A stretch of DNA of 64,000 nt from an uncultured SAR116 cluster alpha proteobacterium (GTDB taxonomy: Bacteria > Pseudomonadota > Alphaproteobacteria > Puniceispirillales > Marisalimonadaceae): assembly GCA_902616005.1 (NCBI GenBank), contig CACMRG010000002.1, positions 1 through 64,000 on the forward strand, in the 5' to 3' direction. Position numbers and translations under genes: made by a program. Below, piece after piece: positions 27,881-36,295 of the stretch. The notes below the pieces were generated by a model. It searched no databases and was not told the DNA's origin. It saw nothing but the letters and a program-made list of their open reading frames with translations. Numbering within the stretch: position 1 is the first letter of the stretch; every line of letters starts with the position of its first letter.

Positions 27881-28618
27881 CTAGTCTCCTGTTAACATTG
27901 TCAGATTCTTTAAATTGAATTTTTTTTCATATATTGCTTTTCCAATAATTACTCCAGTTATACCAATATCTCTTTGATCATATAAAGCTTTCACGTTGTC
28001 TATATTTGAGATTCCACCTGAAGCTATAACTGGAATTTTAATTGATTTTGCAAATTTTCTAGTTTGACGTAAATTAACCCCTGACATAGTCCCATCTTTG
28101 GAAATATCAGTATATATTACTCTATCAAAATATTTGTTGTCTATTTGACTAACGTATTTAACTGGATCAATCTCTAATAATTTAGTCCATCCATTTATAG
28201 CAATTTTCTTATTTTTTATATCTAACCCTAAAGCTAATTTTTTACTAAAAAAATCATTTAAATTATTAATTAAATCTGGATTTTTAAATGCAAACGTTCC
28301 TAAAACTATTCTTGACACACCTTCTTCAATCCAAAACTTTATATCTTCAATCGATCTAATCCCCCCACCTAATTGAATTTTGATATCGTTCTTAAATTTT
28401 TTTAGAATTTGCAGAATAATTTCTTTGTTATCATATTTTCCAAAGGCAGCATTTAAATCAACTATATGAACCCATTTAAAATTATTATCTAAAAAAAATT
28501 TTACTTGCTTAATAGGATTATCTTCATAGATAGTCATTCTATTTTCTTTTCCATGAACTAATCTTACGCAATTGCCATTTTTTAAATCCACAGCTGGATA
28601 TATTTGAAAATTAGTCAT
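27881..28618 (-). CDS. hisA: ProFAR isomerase HisA
   Basis: This 245-residue TIM barrel isomerises ProFAR in histidine synthesis. Motifs are YPAVDLKNGNCVRLVHG (catalytic Asp), IQLGGGIRSIEDI, RIVLGTFAFKNP and IPVIASGGISNIDN. It overlaps the GNAT gene by eight bases and is followed directly by hisF. Confidence 0.96.
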   Translation of the reverse strand: MTNFQIYPAVDLKNGNCVRLVHGKENRMTIYEDNPIKQVKFFLDNNFKWVHIVDLNAAFGKYDNKEIILQILKKFKNDIKIQLGGGIRSIEDIKFWIEEGVSRIVLGTFAFKNPDLINNLNDFFSKKLALGLDIKNKKIAINGWTKLLEIDPVKYVSQIDNKYFDRVIYTDISKDGTMSGVNLRQTRKFAKSIKIPVIASGGISNIDNVKALYDQRDIGITGVIIGKAIYEKKFNLKNLTMLTGD

Positions 28619-29165
28619 TTTTAATTAAATCTTTATAAAAATAATAGCCAGAATAATATTTATTCTTAATCATAACTGACTTTGGGTTTTCACCACTTTT
28701 TTTAAAACCAGCTTGATTATATATTTGAATAGCTCTTTTTTGAGTTTCTCTAACTTCTAACGTAATCACAGTAAATTTATTTTTTTCTGCTTCCTTTTCA
28801 GCTTCTTGGATTAACATTCTTGCCAATCCGTAACCCCTTGCCCAGGAAGCTATGAAAAATGTAGTTAAATTACATAAATGAGATTGAGCTTCATTACTTC
28901 GTGCAGGTTTAATAAGTTGAATAGAGCCACAGATAACATTATCAATTTTTCCAACTATCAATAATCTTTCAGGTACTAGCAAAACTCCTTTCCAATAATC
29001 TACTAATTTTTTTCTTTGAGGAGGATTTATCCATCCGAAACCTCCATCTACCAGTATAGCGTCTTCTGTAGCATCACATAATTCCTCAATATCTGTATTA
29101 TTAAGACTAGAAATATACTTTGCTTCTATCTTAGGTTTTGGTAATTTTAGTTCAAAATCATTCAT
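28611..29165 (-). CDS. GNAT N-acetyltransferase within the his operon
   Basis: This acetyltransferase of about 184 residues has a GNAT core: NLTTFFIASWARGYGLARMLIQEAEKEA matches the acetyl-CoA-binding R/Q-x-x-G-x-G/A motif, followed by VRETQKRAIQIYNQAGFKKSG. The ATG at 29165 is preferred because it overlaps the hisH stop as TAATG, although a TTG at 29183 is in frame. It overlaps hisA as well, so it is part of the transcript. The substrate is unknown, and a role in histidine metabolism is only suggested by position. Confidence 0.85.
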   Translation of the reverse strand: MNDFELKLPKPKIEAKYISSLNNTDIEELCDATEDAILVDGGFGWINPPQRKKLVDYWKGVLLVPERLLIVGKIDNVICGSIQLIKPARSNEAQSHLCNLTTFFIASWARGYGLARMLIQEAEKEAEKNKFTVITLEVRETQKRAIQIYNQAGFKKSGENPKSVMIKNKYYSGYYFYKDLIKND

Positions 29166-29812
29166 TAACTTATTTTTAACCAATTATTTAAAATTTTAAA
29201 TCCTGATTTTCCACTTTTTTCAGGATGAAATTGAAAACCAAAAATATTATCTCGATTAATTATCGCAGGTATATCTACTCCGTATTTAGTATTACAAATA
29301 ATATTTTGTTTGTGTTTTATATCAAAAAAATATGAATGTACAAAATAAAATTGATCGTCATCAGTTATATCATTAGTTAAATTATTATTTTGACTAAAGC
29401 TTAGATTATTCCAACCCATATGAGGAATTTTTAATTTTTGTGAATAGTTTATAAAGTTTTTTAACGGTTTTACATTCCCATTTATCCACGATAATCCCTT
29501 AGTTTTCTTATTTTCAAAACCATAATCCGCTAATATTTGCATGCCAACGCATACACCTAAAAATGGTTTTTTTTTTATAATTACTTGATCCTCTAAAGTT
29601 TCAACTAAATCAATTATTTTTTTTATTCTATTCATGCATTTGTCGAATGAACCAACTCCAGGTAGAATTATTTTATCAGCTTTTCTAATTTCTGATAACT
29701 TGCTACTTACTTTTACTTCAAAAGGCTTATTAAAACTGTAAAGTATTTTTTTAATAGAAGTATATACAGATTTAATATTACCTGAACCATAATCGAGAAT
29801 AAGTACAATCAT
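29165..29812 (-). CDS. hisH: Imidazole glycerol phosphate synthase glutaminase HisH
   Basis: This 215-residue class I glutamine amidotransferase feeds ammonia to HisF. Evidence is DYGSGNIKSV, the oxyanion region ILPGVGSFD, the nucleophile in FLGVCVGMQILAD and the catalytic His/Glu in FGFQFHPEKSG. It sits 11 bases after hisB. Confidence 0.96.
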   Translation of the reverse strand: MIVLILDYGSGNIKSVYTSIKKILYSFNKPFEVKVSSKLSEIRKADKIILPGVGSFDKCMNRIKKIIDLVETLEDQVIIKKKPFLGVCVGMQILADYGFENKKTKGLSWINGNVKPLKNFINYSQKLKIPHMGWNNLSFSQNNNLTNDITDDDQFYFVHSYFFDIKHKQNIICNTKYGVDIPAIINRDNIFGFQFHPEKSGKSGFKILNNWLKIS

Positions 29813-29823
29813 TGAATTATTTT

Positions 29824-30420
29824 TTAAATAACTCCTTTGGTAGAGGGAATAATATCTTTATTTTTTTTCATCACAGTAAAACTATTCCTTAAACATACTG
29901 CTAATACTTTAAAACAAGACTCTATAATGTGATGAGCGTTGCGACCATAATTATTTTCAATATGAATAGTCATTTTAGCTGACTGAGCAAAGGCACGAAA
30001 AAATTCTTGATAAACTTCAGAATCAACCCCACCAATCTTTTCATTTGGTAAAATTACTCTCCACTCTAACCAAGGTCTTCCTGAAACGTCAAGAGAACAG
30101 CTTGTTAATGTTTCGTCCATTGGTAAGGATAATGATGAAAAACGATATATTCCTGCTTTATTCAACAGTGCATCATTTACAGCTTCTCCAATACACCAAC
30201 CTAAATCTTCAATTGTGTGATGAGCATCTATTTCTACATCTCCTGAACATTTTACGTCTAAATCAATAAAACTATGCTTAGAGATTTGTTGTAACATATG
30301 ATTTATAAAAGGGATTGGTGTTTCAATTTTACTCAAACCTTTACCATCTATATTTACCTTACAATATATTTCTGTCTCTGATGTTTTTCTAAAATTTTCA
30401 GATATTCTTTCTTTCTTCAT
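29824..30420 (-). CDS. hisB: Imidazoleglycerol-phosphate dehydratase
   Basis: This 198-residue monofunctional dehydratase (no phosphatase domain) shows the metal-binding repeats HMLQQISKHSFIDL, DAHHTIEDLGWCIGEA and NAHHIIESCFKVLA. It opens the leftward his unit. The phosphatase, HisD, HisG, HisC and HisI are not in the window. Confidence 0.96.
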   Translation of the reverse strand: MKKERISENFRKTSETEIYCKVNIDGKGLSKIETPIPFINHMLQQISKHSFIDLDVKCSGDVEIDAHHTIEDLGWCIGEAVNDALLNKAGIYRFSSLSLPMDETLTSCSLDVSGRPWLEWRVILPNEKIGGVDSEVYQEFFRAFAQSAKMTIHIENNYGRNAHHIIESCFKVLAVCLRNSFTVMKKNKDIIPSTKGVI

Positions 30421-30425
30421 CTTTT

Positions 30426-30899
30426 TTATTTGTATTTATTTATGTTTTTTAATTTAACGAATAAGGCGCCCTCTCCTCCTTTATTATGTGGTAAAGTTTC
30501 AAAACCAACAATAAATTTTGATAACTCTTTGCTTTTAAGCCACGACGGTGTCTTTAGTTTTAATTTACCTTGGCAATTTATTCCCTTTCCAGTGATAATA
30601 ATAATGTTTTTAAGGTTATTTACATAACTATTTGATATAAATTCTTTAATAGTTTCGTATGCCTGAACCTCTGTTTTTCCATGTAAATCTATTATAGCAT
30701 CAAATACAAATTTTTTACTGTTAATTTGTTTTTTTGTTTTGCTATCTAATGAAAAGTTAGTATTTGGTTTTAAATATTTAGTATTTATTGGTTTCTTAAC
30801 TGAATATAATTTTTTTCTATTGTCAGTTTTTTTAATTGAATTTAAATTTGAAATATAATAGTTCCATATTTTTTTATCTTTATCTGTTATTTTATGCAT
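30426..30899 (-). CDS. Smr-domain protein
   Basis: This protein of about 157 residues ends in an Smr (small MutS-related) domain with DLHGKTEVQAYETIKEFI, IIIITGKG, TPSWLKS and NKGGEGALFVKL. The fold binds nucleic acid and can nick it, and the specific role of stand-alone Smr proteins is unsettled. The ATG at 30899 is preferred over the upstream TTG at 30911. The Tim44-like stop lies inside it, so the two overlap by eight bases. In many relatives mltA sits between these two genes and is missing here. Confidence 0.85.
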   Translation of the reverse strand: MHKITDKDKKIWNYYISNLNSIKKTDNRKKLYSVKKPINTKYLKPNTNFSLDSKTKKQINSKKFVFDAIIDLHGKTEVQAYETIKEFISNSYVNNLKNIIIITGKGINCQGKLKLKTPSWLKSKELSKFIVGFETLPHNKGGEGALFVKLKNINKYK

Positions 30900-31524
30900 C
30901 ACTAGTTTCAACTAGCTTCCAATTCAGATCTTTTGTTTGAATTTTTCTTTCGAATGTCCACAAATCCTTAACTAAAATGCTTTTGTTTTGATCACCATCT
31001 ATAATTTCCCCTTTTTTATCTGTAAGGACTTTAATTTGTTCAGTTTCAAAAAGCACAGAAATTCTTACATTATTTTTTTCAATTTTTACATCTTGGAGCT
31101 GGATAGATTTCATTTCTTTAATATCTATTCTTAAAGTTTCTTCTTCTTCGAGACGTTCATCAATAACTGTTTGAAAATTTTTAATTAATTTTTCATCTAT
31201 ATAATTCACTATATTTTCTAAATTACCTTTAACGAAACAATCTATAACCATATTAAAGAAGTTTTGAGCACCCTTTAAAAAATCACTTTCATTAAATGAT
31301 GGATCAACTTTATGGATTTTATTTTTAATATCTATTTGACTAATATCTGGCTTCTTACTGTTTAACTTAACTACATTTGTATAATTCTTTTTTTTAATAT
31401 CAACTTTTGTATTCTGTTCATTACTCTCAGAATTTTGTCCTAGAATACTTTTGAGTCTGTACACTAAAAATATTGCTATTACTGCAAATATTATAATGTC
31501 TATAAATGGTAATGAAAGTTGCAT
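30892..31524 (-). CDS. Tim44/TimA-like membrane-anchored protein
   Basis: This 210-residue protein has one N-terminal transmembrane segment (LPFIDIIIFAVIAIFLVYRL), a charged linker and a C-terminal Tim44-like domain: FLKGAQNFFNMVIDCFVKGNL, ending with DLWTFERKI and WKLVETSD. Bacterial homologues are related to the mitochondrial import factor Tim44 and associate with the inner membrane. It is divergent from secB, a usual alphaproteobacterial pairing. Confidence 0.88.
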   Translation of the reverse strand: MQLSLPFIDIIIFAVIAIFLVYRLKSILGQNSESNEQNTKVDIKKKNYTNVVKLNSKKPDISQIDIKNKIHKVDPSFNESDFLKGAQNFFNMVIDCFVKGNLENIVNYIDEKLIKNFQTVIDERLEEEETLRIDIKEMKSIQLQDVKIEKNNVRISVLFETEQIKVLTDKKGEIIDGDQNKSILVKDLWTFERKIQTKDLNWKLVETSDA

Positions 31525-31553
31525 AGTAAAACCTGTTGTGATTTTAAATTATT

Positions 31554-31571
31554 AATTGATATTTATCAATT
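31554..31571. promoter_or_regulatory. Perfect inverted repeat in the Tim44-like/secB divergent gap
   Basis: AATTGATATTTATCAATT has eight-base perfect arms and a two-base centre, placed in the 95-base divergent promoter region. It could be an operator serving both genes, but the sequence is very AT-rich, so a chance palindrome cannot be excluded. Confidence 0.3.
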
Positions 31572-31619
31572 TATATATGTATATTCAAATAATGTTCAAT
31601 CACCATAGTAAAATAAATT

Positions 31620-32021
31620 ATGAAAAAAAATGATATAAGCTTTGTGGGACAATATATAAAGGATTTATCTTTTGAAAATCCCATGGCCCCAAATTTTCCT
31701 CCACAAAATAAAAATCCAAAAGTTAATCTGGATGTAAACACTACATATTTAGATTTAAAAAATAATAATCACGAAGTTAATTTAAGAATAAAGTGTACTG
31801 CTACCGTCGATAGCAATACTTTATTTATAATAGAACTCCAATATGCCGGATTAATTAAAGCTGACTTAGAAAATGATGAAGATAAAAAAAATTTAATTAT
31901 TTCTGGAAGTTATTTCCTTTTTCCGTTTGCTAGAAGTATCATAACCAGCATTACTATTGAAGGCGGCTTCAAACCATTTATAATGCAACCTATTAAGTTT
32001 GAAAATGTTTTTAAGAAATAA
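31620..32021 (+). CDS. secB: Protein-export chaperone SecB
   Basis: This 133-residue chaperone keeps presecretory proteins unfolded for SecA. Features are YIKDLSFENPMAP at the N-terminus, the central beta-sheet region (VNLRIKCTATV) and FPFARSIITSITIEGGF. Its stop lies one base from the convergent dnaQ stop. Confidence 0.93.
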   Translation: MKKNDISFVGQYIKDLSFENPMAPNFPPQNKNPKVNLDVNTTYLDLKNNNHEVNLRIKCTATVDSNTLFIIELQYAGLIKADLENDEDKKNLIISGSYFLFPFARSIITSITIEGGFKPFIMQPIKFENVFKK

Positions 32022-32022
32022 T

Positions 32023-32718
32023 TTATTTATTTTTCCAAATTGAATTTTTCATTTCTTTTATAAAGTTATTATGTTCTTTTATTTCATGATCCGCGATTCT
32101 CATTAGCCAATCCCTAGGTTTTAAAAATTCGTCTTTAAGTGTTGAGCTATCTGTATTACTATCTAATTTGACGGTTTTTAGATCTATTAAATTTAAATTT
32201 TCTTGCTTTCCCGTTGTTAATCTTAGATAGACTTTAGCTAATAAAGTAGCGTCTAATAACGCTCCATGGTAATCTTGTCTAGTATTAATAATAGTAAGTT
32301 TTCTGCATAATGAATCTAAATTCACTGTTTGTCCAGGAAATTCTTTTCTAGCTATTTTAACTGTATCAATTATAAAATTTTCAAGAATGTTGAAACCACA
32401 GTTCTGCAATTCTTTGTTTATAAAACTTGTATCGAATTCAGAATTGTGAATTACAATTATATCATCTTTAATAAAGTCTAAAAACTTTTGCGCTATTTGA
32501 CTAAATTTTGGCTTGTCTGTCAGAAATTGATTTGATATCCCATGAATTTTTTGTGCGGATATGCTTATTTCTTTTTCTGGATTAATGTATTCATGAAAAC
32601 AGTTTTGCGTTAACACATTATCTTTCAATTCCACTATACCAATTTCTATGATCTTATCACTTTCAAAATTGAGGCCTGTTGTTTCTGTGTCGAGGATTAA
32701 TATTCTTTCATTTTGCAT
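32023..32718 (-). CDS. dnaQ: DNA polymerase III epsilon subunit (3'-5' proofreading exonuclease)
   Basis: This 231-residue DEDDh exonuclease proofreads replication. Exo motifs are visible: ILDTETTGLNF, VIHNSEFDTSFINKEL and the third motif HGALLDATLLAKVYLRL. The order secB/dnaQ-coaE next to the proposed origin is conserved in alphaproteobacteria. It overlaps coaE by 11 bases. Confidence 0.95.
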   Translation of the reverse strand: MQNERILILDTETTGLNFESDKIIEIGIVELKDNVLTQNCFHEYINPEKEISISAQKIHGISNQFLTDKPKFSQIAQKFLDFIKDDIIVIHNSEFDTSFINKELQNCGFNILENFIIDTVKIARKEFPGQTVNLDSLCRKLTIINTRQDYHGALLDATLLAKVYLRLTTGKQENLNLIDLKTVKLDSNTDSSTLKDEFLKPRDWLMRIADHEIKEHNNFIKEMKNSIWKNK

Positions 32719-33310
32719 TTCTTACTTTCAACCTGGTCATTATTTTAAATAATAGATATATTATATTAAGAAAAATTATTAATCTTGAATTATTTGTGTT
32801 TATTATAAAAGGCTTAAATTTTCTTTTCTCATTAAAACTTAACTGTGACTTAATTATCTTCTTATATAGACATTTTGATATTTTATCCCTATTTAAAACT
32901 CTTTTTTCCTGCAACTTTGCATCACAATTTGTTAACAAAATAAAATCGTATTCACTTTCTGATTTTGTTTCATAAATTAATGGGACATCATAAATTAATA
33001 TTTTCTTTTTTGAATAAATCTTTTCAAAATGACTCTTTTCAACTTTTAAGTAAGGATATAATATTTTTTCCAATTTTTCTTTTTCATTTAAACTGGAAAA
33101 TATTATTGTTTTTAATCGTGTCTTGTTTATTTTATTCCTCTCTATTATTGAGGGCCACTCTTCTTTTATTTTTCTTTTTATTTTTTTCTTCTGTAGTATT
33201 TTTTTTATTTCTTTATCTGCATTAAATACCGGTATATTAAATACAGCAAACATATTTGCTATTGTTGTTTTACCTGTACCAATTGATCCTGTTATCCCGA
33301 TTTTATACAT
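32708..33310 (-). CDS. coaE: Dephospho-CoA kinase
   Basis: This 200-residue P-loop kinase does the last step of coenzyme A synthesis. GITGSIGTGKTTIANMF is the Walker A segment at the N-terminus, followed by FNADKE and YDVPLIYE. The C-terminal third is Lys/Asn-rich and weakly conserved. The ATG at 33310 borders the candidate origin. Confidence 0.93.
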   Translation of the reverse strand: MYKIGITGSIGTGKTTIANMFAVFNIPVFNADKEIKKILQKKKIKRKIKEEWPSIIERNKINKTRLKTIIFSSLNEKEKLEKILYPYLKVEKSHFEKIYSKKKILIYDVPLIYETKSESEYDFILLTNCDAKLQEKRVLNRDKISKCLYKKIIKSQLSFNEKRKFKPFIINTNNSRLIIFLNIIYLLFKIMTRLKVRNAK

Positions 33311-33531
33311 ATTTGATTGTGAATAATTAAACTATTTTTACTTATTTATTTTTTATTAACAATAAATGAAATTTTTTTTTTGTGTATAATTTGTTCACAA
33401 CAATAGGATATTTAATTTTATTTATTAAAAACAATCATTTAAGAAATCTTTATTTGTTTATAAAGTTTTATAAATTTTTATGAACAAAAAAAAGAGTACA
33501 ACAACAAAAACTTTATCTATTATAAATAATA
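33311..33531. other. Candidate chromosome replication origin (oriC)
   Basis: This 221-base non-coding stretch between coaE and hemE is the longest gap in the window. It holds two perfect TTATNCACA DnaA-box matches on the minus strand (33318-33326 TTATTCACA and 33381-33389 TTATACACA), one TTGTTCACA on the plus strand (33391-33399), and two weaker TTATNAACA forms (33455-33463 minus, 33478-33486 plus), among very AT-rich runs suitable for unwinding. In Caulobacter the origin lies beside hemE, and mnmG, rsmG, parA, parB and parS are close by here too. Function is inference from location and motifs. Confidence 0.65.
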
Positions 33532-34548
33532 ATGATTAGTAAACTGGTTAAATTAAGAAATAATCAAATTAAACCTAAATGGTTTTTGAGACAAGCAGGC
33601 AGACATATACCTGAATATCATGAAATACGAAATCGCCATGAGAATTTTCTCGATTTTTGCCTTGACGAGACTTCAATAGTTGATGCAACGCTTTTACCGT
33701 TAAAATTTTACAAGATCGATGCAGCTATTTTATTTTCTGATATATTATTATTACCTCATTGTTTAGGACAAAAAGTGACGTTTAAGAAAAATCTTGGACC
33801 ATCACTTGAAGAGATTGAAATAAATGAAGAATTTTTTAAAAGAAAATTAAGTTTAGATACATTATTACCTATAAAAAAAGCAATCTACAAAATAAAGAAA
33901 AAAATATCGCCATTGAAAGAACTAATAGGTTTTTGTGGTGCACCATGGACTCTCGCTTGCTATATGATTGAAGGTGCGAGTTCTAAAGATTATACTAAAA
34001 CAAGAAAGTTTTTATGGAACAATGAAAAAACCTATTTTAAATTGATTAACAAGTTAACTAATCATTGTGTGGAACTTCTCGAATATCAATACTTAGCAGG
34101 TGCAACAGTTTTAATGATTTTTGATTCATGGTCAAATATGATACCTGATAAGTATTGGGTTAACTTTGGAATAGAGCCTACAAAATTAATCGTTGATCGT
34201 TTAAGAGAGAAAAACGTGAAATGTCCTATTATCGGGTTGCCTTTTAAATCAGGGGAGATGCTAATTCAATATAGCTATGAAAGTTCTGTAGATATAGTTT
34301 CAATTGACTGGAAGACTAACTTAAATTGGGCATTAAAAAATATAAATAAAAATGTTGTGTCACAGGGTAACTTAGATCCAGTGTTACTTTGTTGTAGTAA
34401 TCTATCTGTTATTAAGGATGAAGTTTATAGAATTTTAAATCTTACAAAAGACAAGTGTCATATTTTTAATGTGGGTCATGGTTTAACCCCTGACGCACAA
34501 ATAAAAAATGTTCAATACATTATTAAACTTATAGATAACTACTCGTAG
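33532..34548 (+). CDS. hemE: Uroporphyrinogen decarboxylase
   Basis: This 338-residue enzyme makes coproporphyrinogen III in haem synthesis. The signature PKWFLRQAGRHIPEYHEIR is present, then AAILFSDILLLPHCLG and GFCGAPWTLACYMIEG. Length is typical. It is the first gene on the right of the candidate origin, with hemJ and rho following. Confidence 0.97.
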   Translation: MISKLVKLRNNQIKPKWFLRQAGRHIPEYHEIRNRHENFLDFCLDETSIVDATLLPLKFYKIDAAILFSDILLLPHCLGQKVTFKKNLGPSLEEIEINEEFFKRKLSLDTLLPIKKAIYKIKKKISPLKELIGFCGAPWTLACYMIEGASSKDYTKTRKFLWNNEKTYFKLINKLTNHCVELLEYQYLAGATVLMIFDSWSNMIPDKYWVNFGIEPTKLIVDRLREKNVKCPIIGLPFKSGEMLIQYSYESSVDIVSIDWKTNLNWALKNINKNVVSQGNLDPVLLCCSNLSVIKDEVYRILNLTKDKCHIFNVGHGLTPDAQIKNVQYIIKLIDNYS

Positions 34549-34983
34549 ATGTTATATCTATATATTAAATCATTTCATTTAATTTTTCTTATTGCTTGGA
34601 TGGTCTCTCTATTATATTTACCAAGACTTTTTGTATACCACACGTCTGTTTCGAAAGTCAGTTCGTCTTATAATTTGTTTTTGTTAATGGAAACAAGATT
34701 AATAAAAATTATAGCTATACCAGCAATGATACTGACACTTTCTCTCGGAACAATTCTACTTTACTATCAAAATGACTTACTTTATGAAAACTATTTTAGA
34801 ATTAAAATTTTATTTGTCTTAATTTTAGTTGTATATCAAATTTATTTAGTTCTCATATATTTGACTTTTAAAAAAAGAAAAAACAGAAAATCAAGTGTCT
34901 TTTTTAAGTTTCTTAACGAAATACCTACTATTTTTATGATTATTATCATTTTACTTGTTGTACTGAAACCTAATATAGGTTAA
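34549..34983 (+). CDS. hemJ: HemJ-type protoporphyrinogen IX oxidase
   Basis: This 144-residue membrane protein has about four hydrophobic helices. The N-terminal [25 protein letters not shown] carries the conserved His and the R-x-F-V-Y-H motif of the HemJ family, which oxidises protoporphyrinogen IX. Its ATG starts directly after the hemE stop, and the pair is functionally linked. Confidence 0.88.
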   Translation: MLYLYIKSFHLIFLIAWMVSLLYLPRLFVYHTSVSKVSSSYNLFLLMETRLIKIIAIPAMILTLSLGTILLYYQNDLLYENYFRIKILFVLILVVYQIYLVLIYLTFKKRKNRKSSVFFKFLNEIPTIFMIIIILLVVLKPNIG

Positions 34984-35017
34984 AAAGAAGTCTCTCAAAT
35001 TATCACAATCAAACATT

Positions 35018-36277
35018 ATGCATTTAAATGAATTAAAATCAAAAAATCCATCAGACCTATTATCTTATGCTGAAAGTCTGGATGTTGAAAATGCAAGTAA
35101 TCTAAGAAAACAAGACATGATGTTTGCTTGTTTAAAAAAACTAGCTGATAACGATGTATCGATATATGGTGAGGGAGTGCTTGAAGTTTTGGCTGACGGT
35201 TTTGGTTTTTTAAGATCGGTTGATTCAAACTATCTTGCAGGTCCAGATGATATTTACGTATCACCAAGTCAAATCAAAAAATTTGGTTTGAGAACAGGGG
35301 ATACAGTTGAAGGAGAAATCAGGTCACCGAAAGATGGAGAAAGATATTTCGCGCTATTAAAGATTGAGTCGATTAATTTTGAAAAACCAGATAATATAAG
35401 GCAAAGAATAAACTTTGACAACTTAACACCTCTATATCCTAATGAAAAGATCAGTTTTGAAACTGACTTTAATCCAGAAAATAAGGATTATACGCCCAGA
35501 ATCATTGATCTGATATCACCTGTAGGAAAAGGGCAAAGGAGTTTAATAGTTGCACCACCGAGAACGGGAAAGACTATGATGCTTCAGTCAATTGCAAAAG
35601 CAATAACAACAAATCATCCAGAGGTATACCTCTTAGTTTTATTAATCGATGAAAGACCTGAAGAAGTGACAGACATGCAAAGATCAGTAAAAGGAGAAGT
35701 TATTAGTTCTACTTTTGATGAGCCAGCAACAAGGCATGTACAAGTTACTGACATGGTCATTGAAAAAGCAAAAAGATTAGTTGAGCATAAAAGAGATGTT
35801 GTAATATTGCTCGATTCTATAACGAGACTTGCTAGGGCTTACAATACTGTTATACCATCAAGTGGAAAAGTGCTAACCGGAGGGGTAGACGCAAACGCAT
35901 TACAAAGACCGAAAAGATTTTTTGGAGCTGCTAGGAACATTGAAGAAGGCGGCTCATTGTCCATTATAGCTACAGCGCTGGTTGAAACAGGGTCACGTAT
36001 GGATGAAGTGATTTTTGAAGAATTTAAAGGCACAGGAAATAGTGAAGTAATTTTAGATAGAAAATTGTCTGATAAAAGAGTTTTTCCTTCTATTGATGTA
36101 ACTAAATCCGGGACTAGAAAAGAGGAATTGTTAGTTCAAAAAGATACGCTTTCAAAAATGTGGGTATTAAGAAGAATATTGATGCAAATGGGCCCTGTTG
36201 ATGCTATGGAGTTTTTAGTGGATAAATTGAAACAAAGTAAATCAAACGAAGATTTCTTTAGAGCTATGAATAAATAG
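35018..36277 (+). CDS. rho: Transcription termination factor Rho
   Basis: This 419-residue hexameric RNA helicase ends transcription. It has the RNA-binding cold-shock-like domain ([15 protein letters not shown]), the P-loop [12 protein letters not shown], Walker [17 protein letters not shown] and the Q/R-loop region. It is near full length. Because almost all convergent junctions in the window lack intrinsic terminators, Rho probably carries much of the termination load. Confidence 0.97.
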   Translation: MHLNELKSKNPSDLLSYAESLDVENASNLRKQDMMFACLKKLADNDVSIYGEGVLEVLADGFGFLRSVDSNYLAGPDDIYVSPSQIKKFGLRTGDTVEGEIRSPKDGERYFALLKIESINFEKPDNIRQRINFDNLTPLYPNEKISFETDFNPENKDYTPRIIDLISPVGKGQRSLIVAPPRTGKTMMLQSIAKAITTNHPEVYLLVLLIDERPEEVTDMQRSVKGEVISSTFDEPATRHVQVTDMVIEKAKRLVEHKRDVVILLDSITRLARAYNTVIPSSGKVLTGGVDANALQRPKRFFGAARNIEEGGSLSIIATALVETGSRMDEVIFEEFKGTGNSEVILDRKLSDKRVFPSIDVTKSGTRKEELLVQKDTLSKMWVLRRILMQMGPVDAMEFLVDKLKQSKSNEDFFRAMNK

Positions 36278-36281
36278 TATA

Positions 36282-36295
36282 GTTTCACGTGAAAC
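36282..36295. promoter_or_regulatory. parS: Perfect parS site overlapping the mnmE start codon
   Basis: GTTTCACGTGAAAC is a perfect 14-base palindrome and the core of the chromosomal parS sequence bound by ParB. The flanks are AG...CC. The mnmE start GTG (36289-36291) is the centre of the palindrome. ParA and ParB genes lie 3.8 kb downstream. Because no other start exists in frame nearby, ParB bound here would cover the mnmE translation start region on the DNA. Confidence 0.85.

Noticed and set aside
33400-33440. CtrA site (TTAA-N7-TTAA) in the candidate origin
   Set aside because: The nearest pair of TTAA half-sites, at about 33411-33427, is spaced by nine bases rather than seven.
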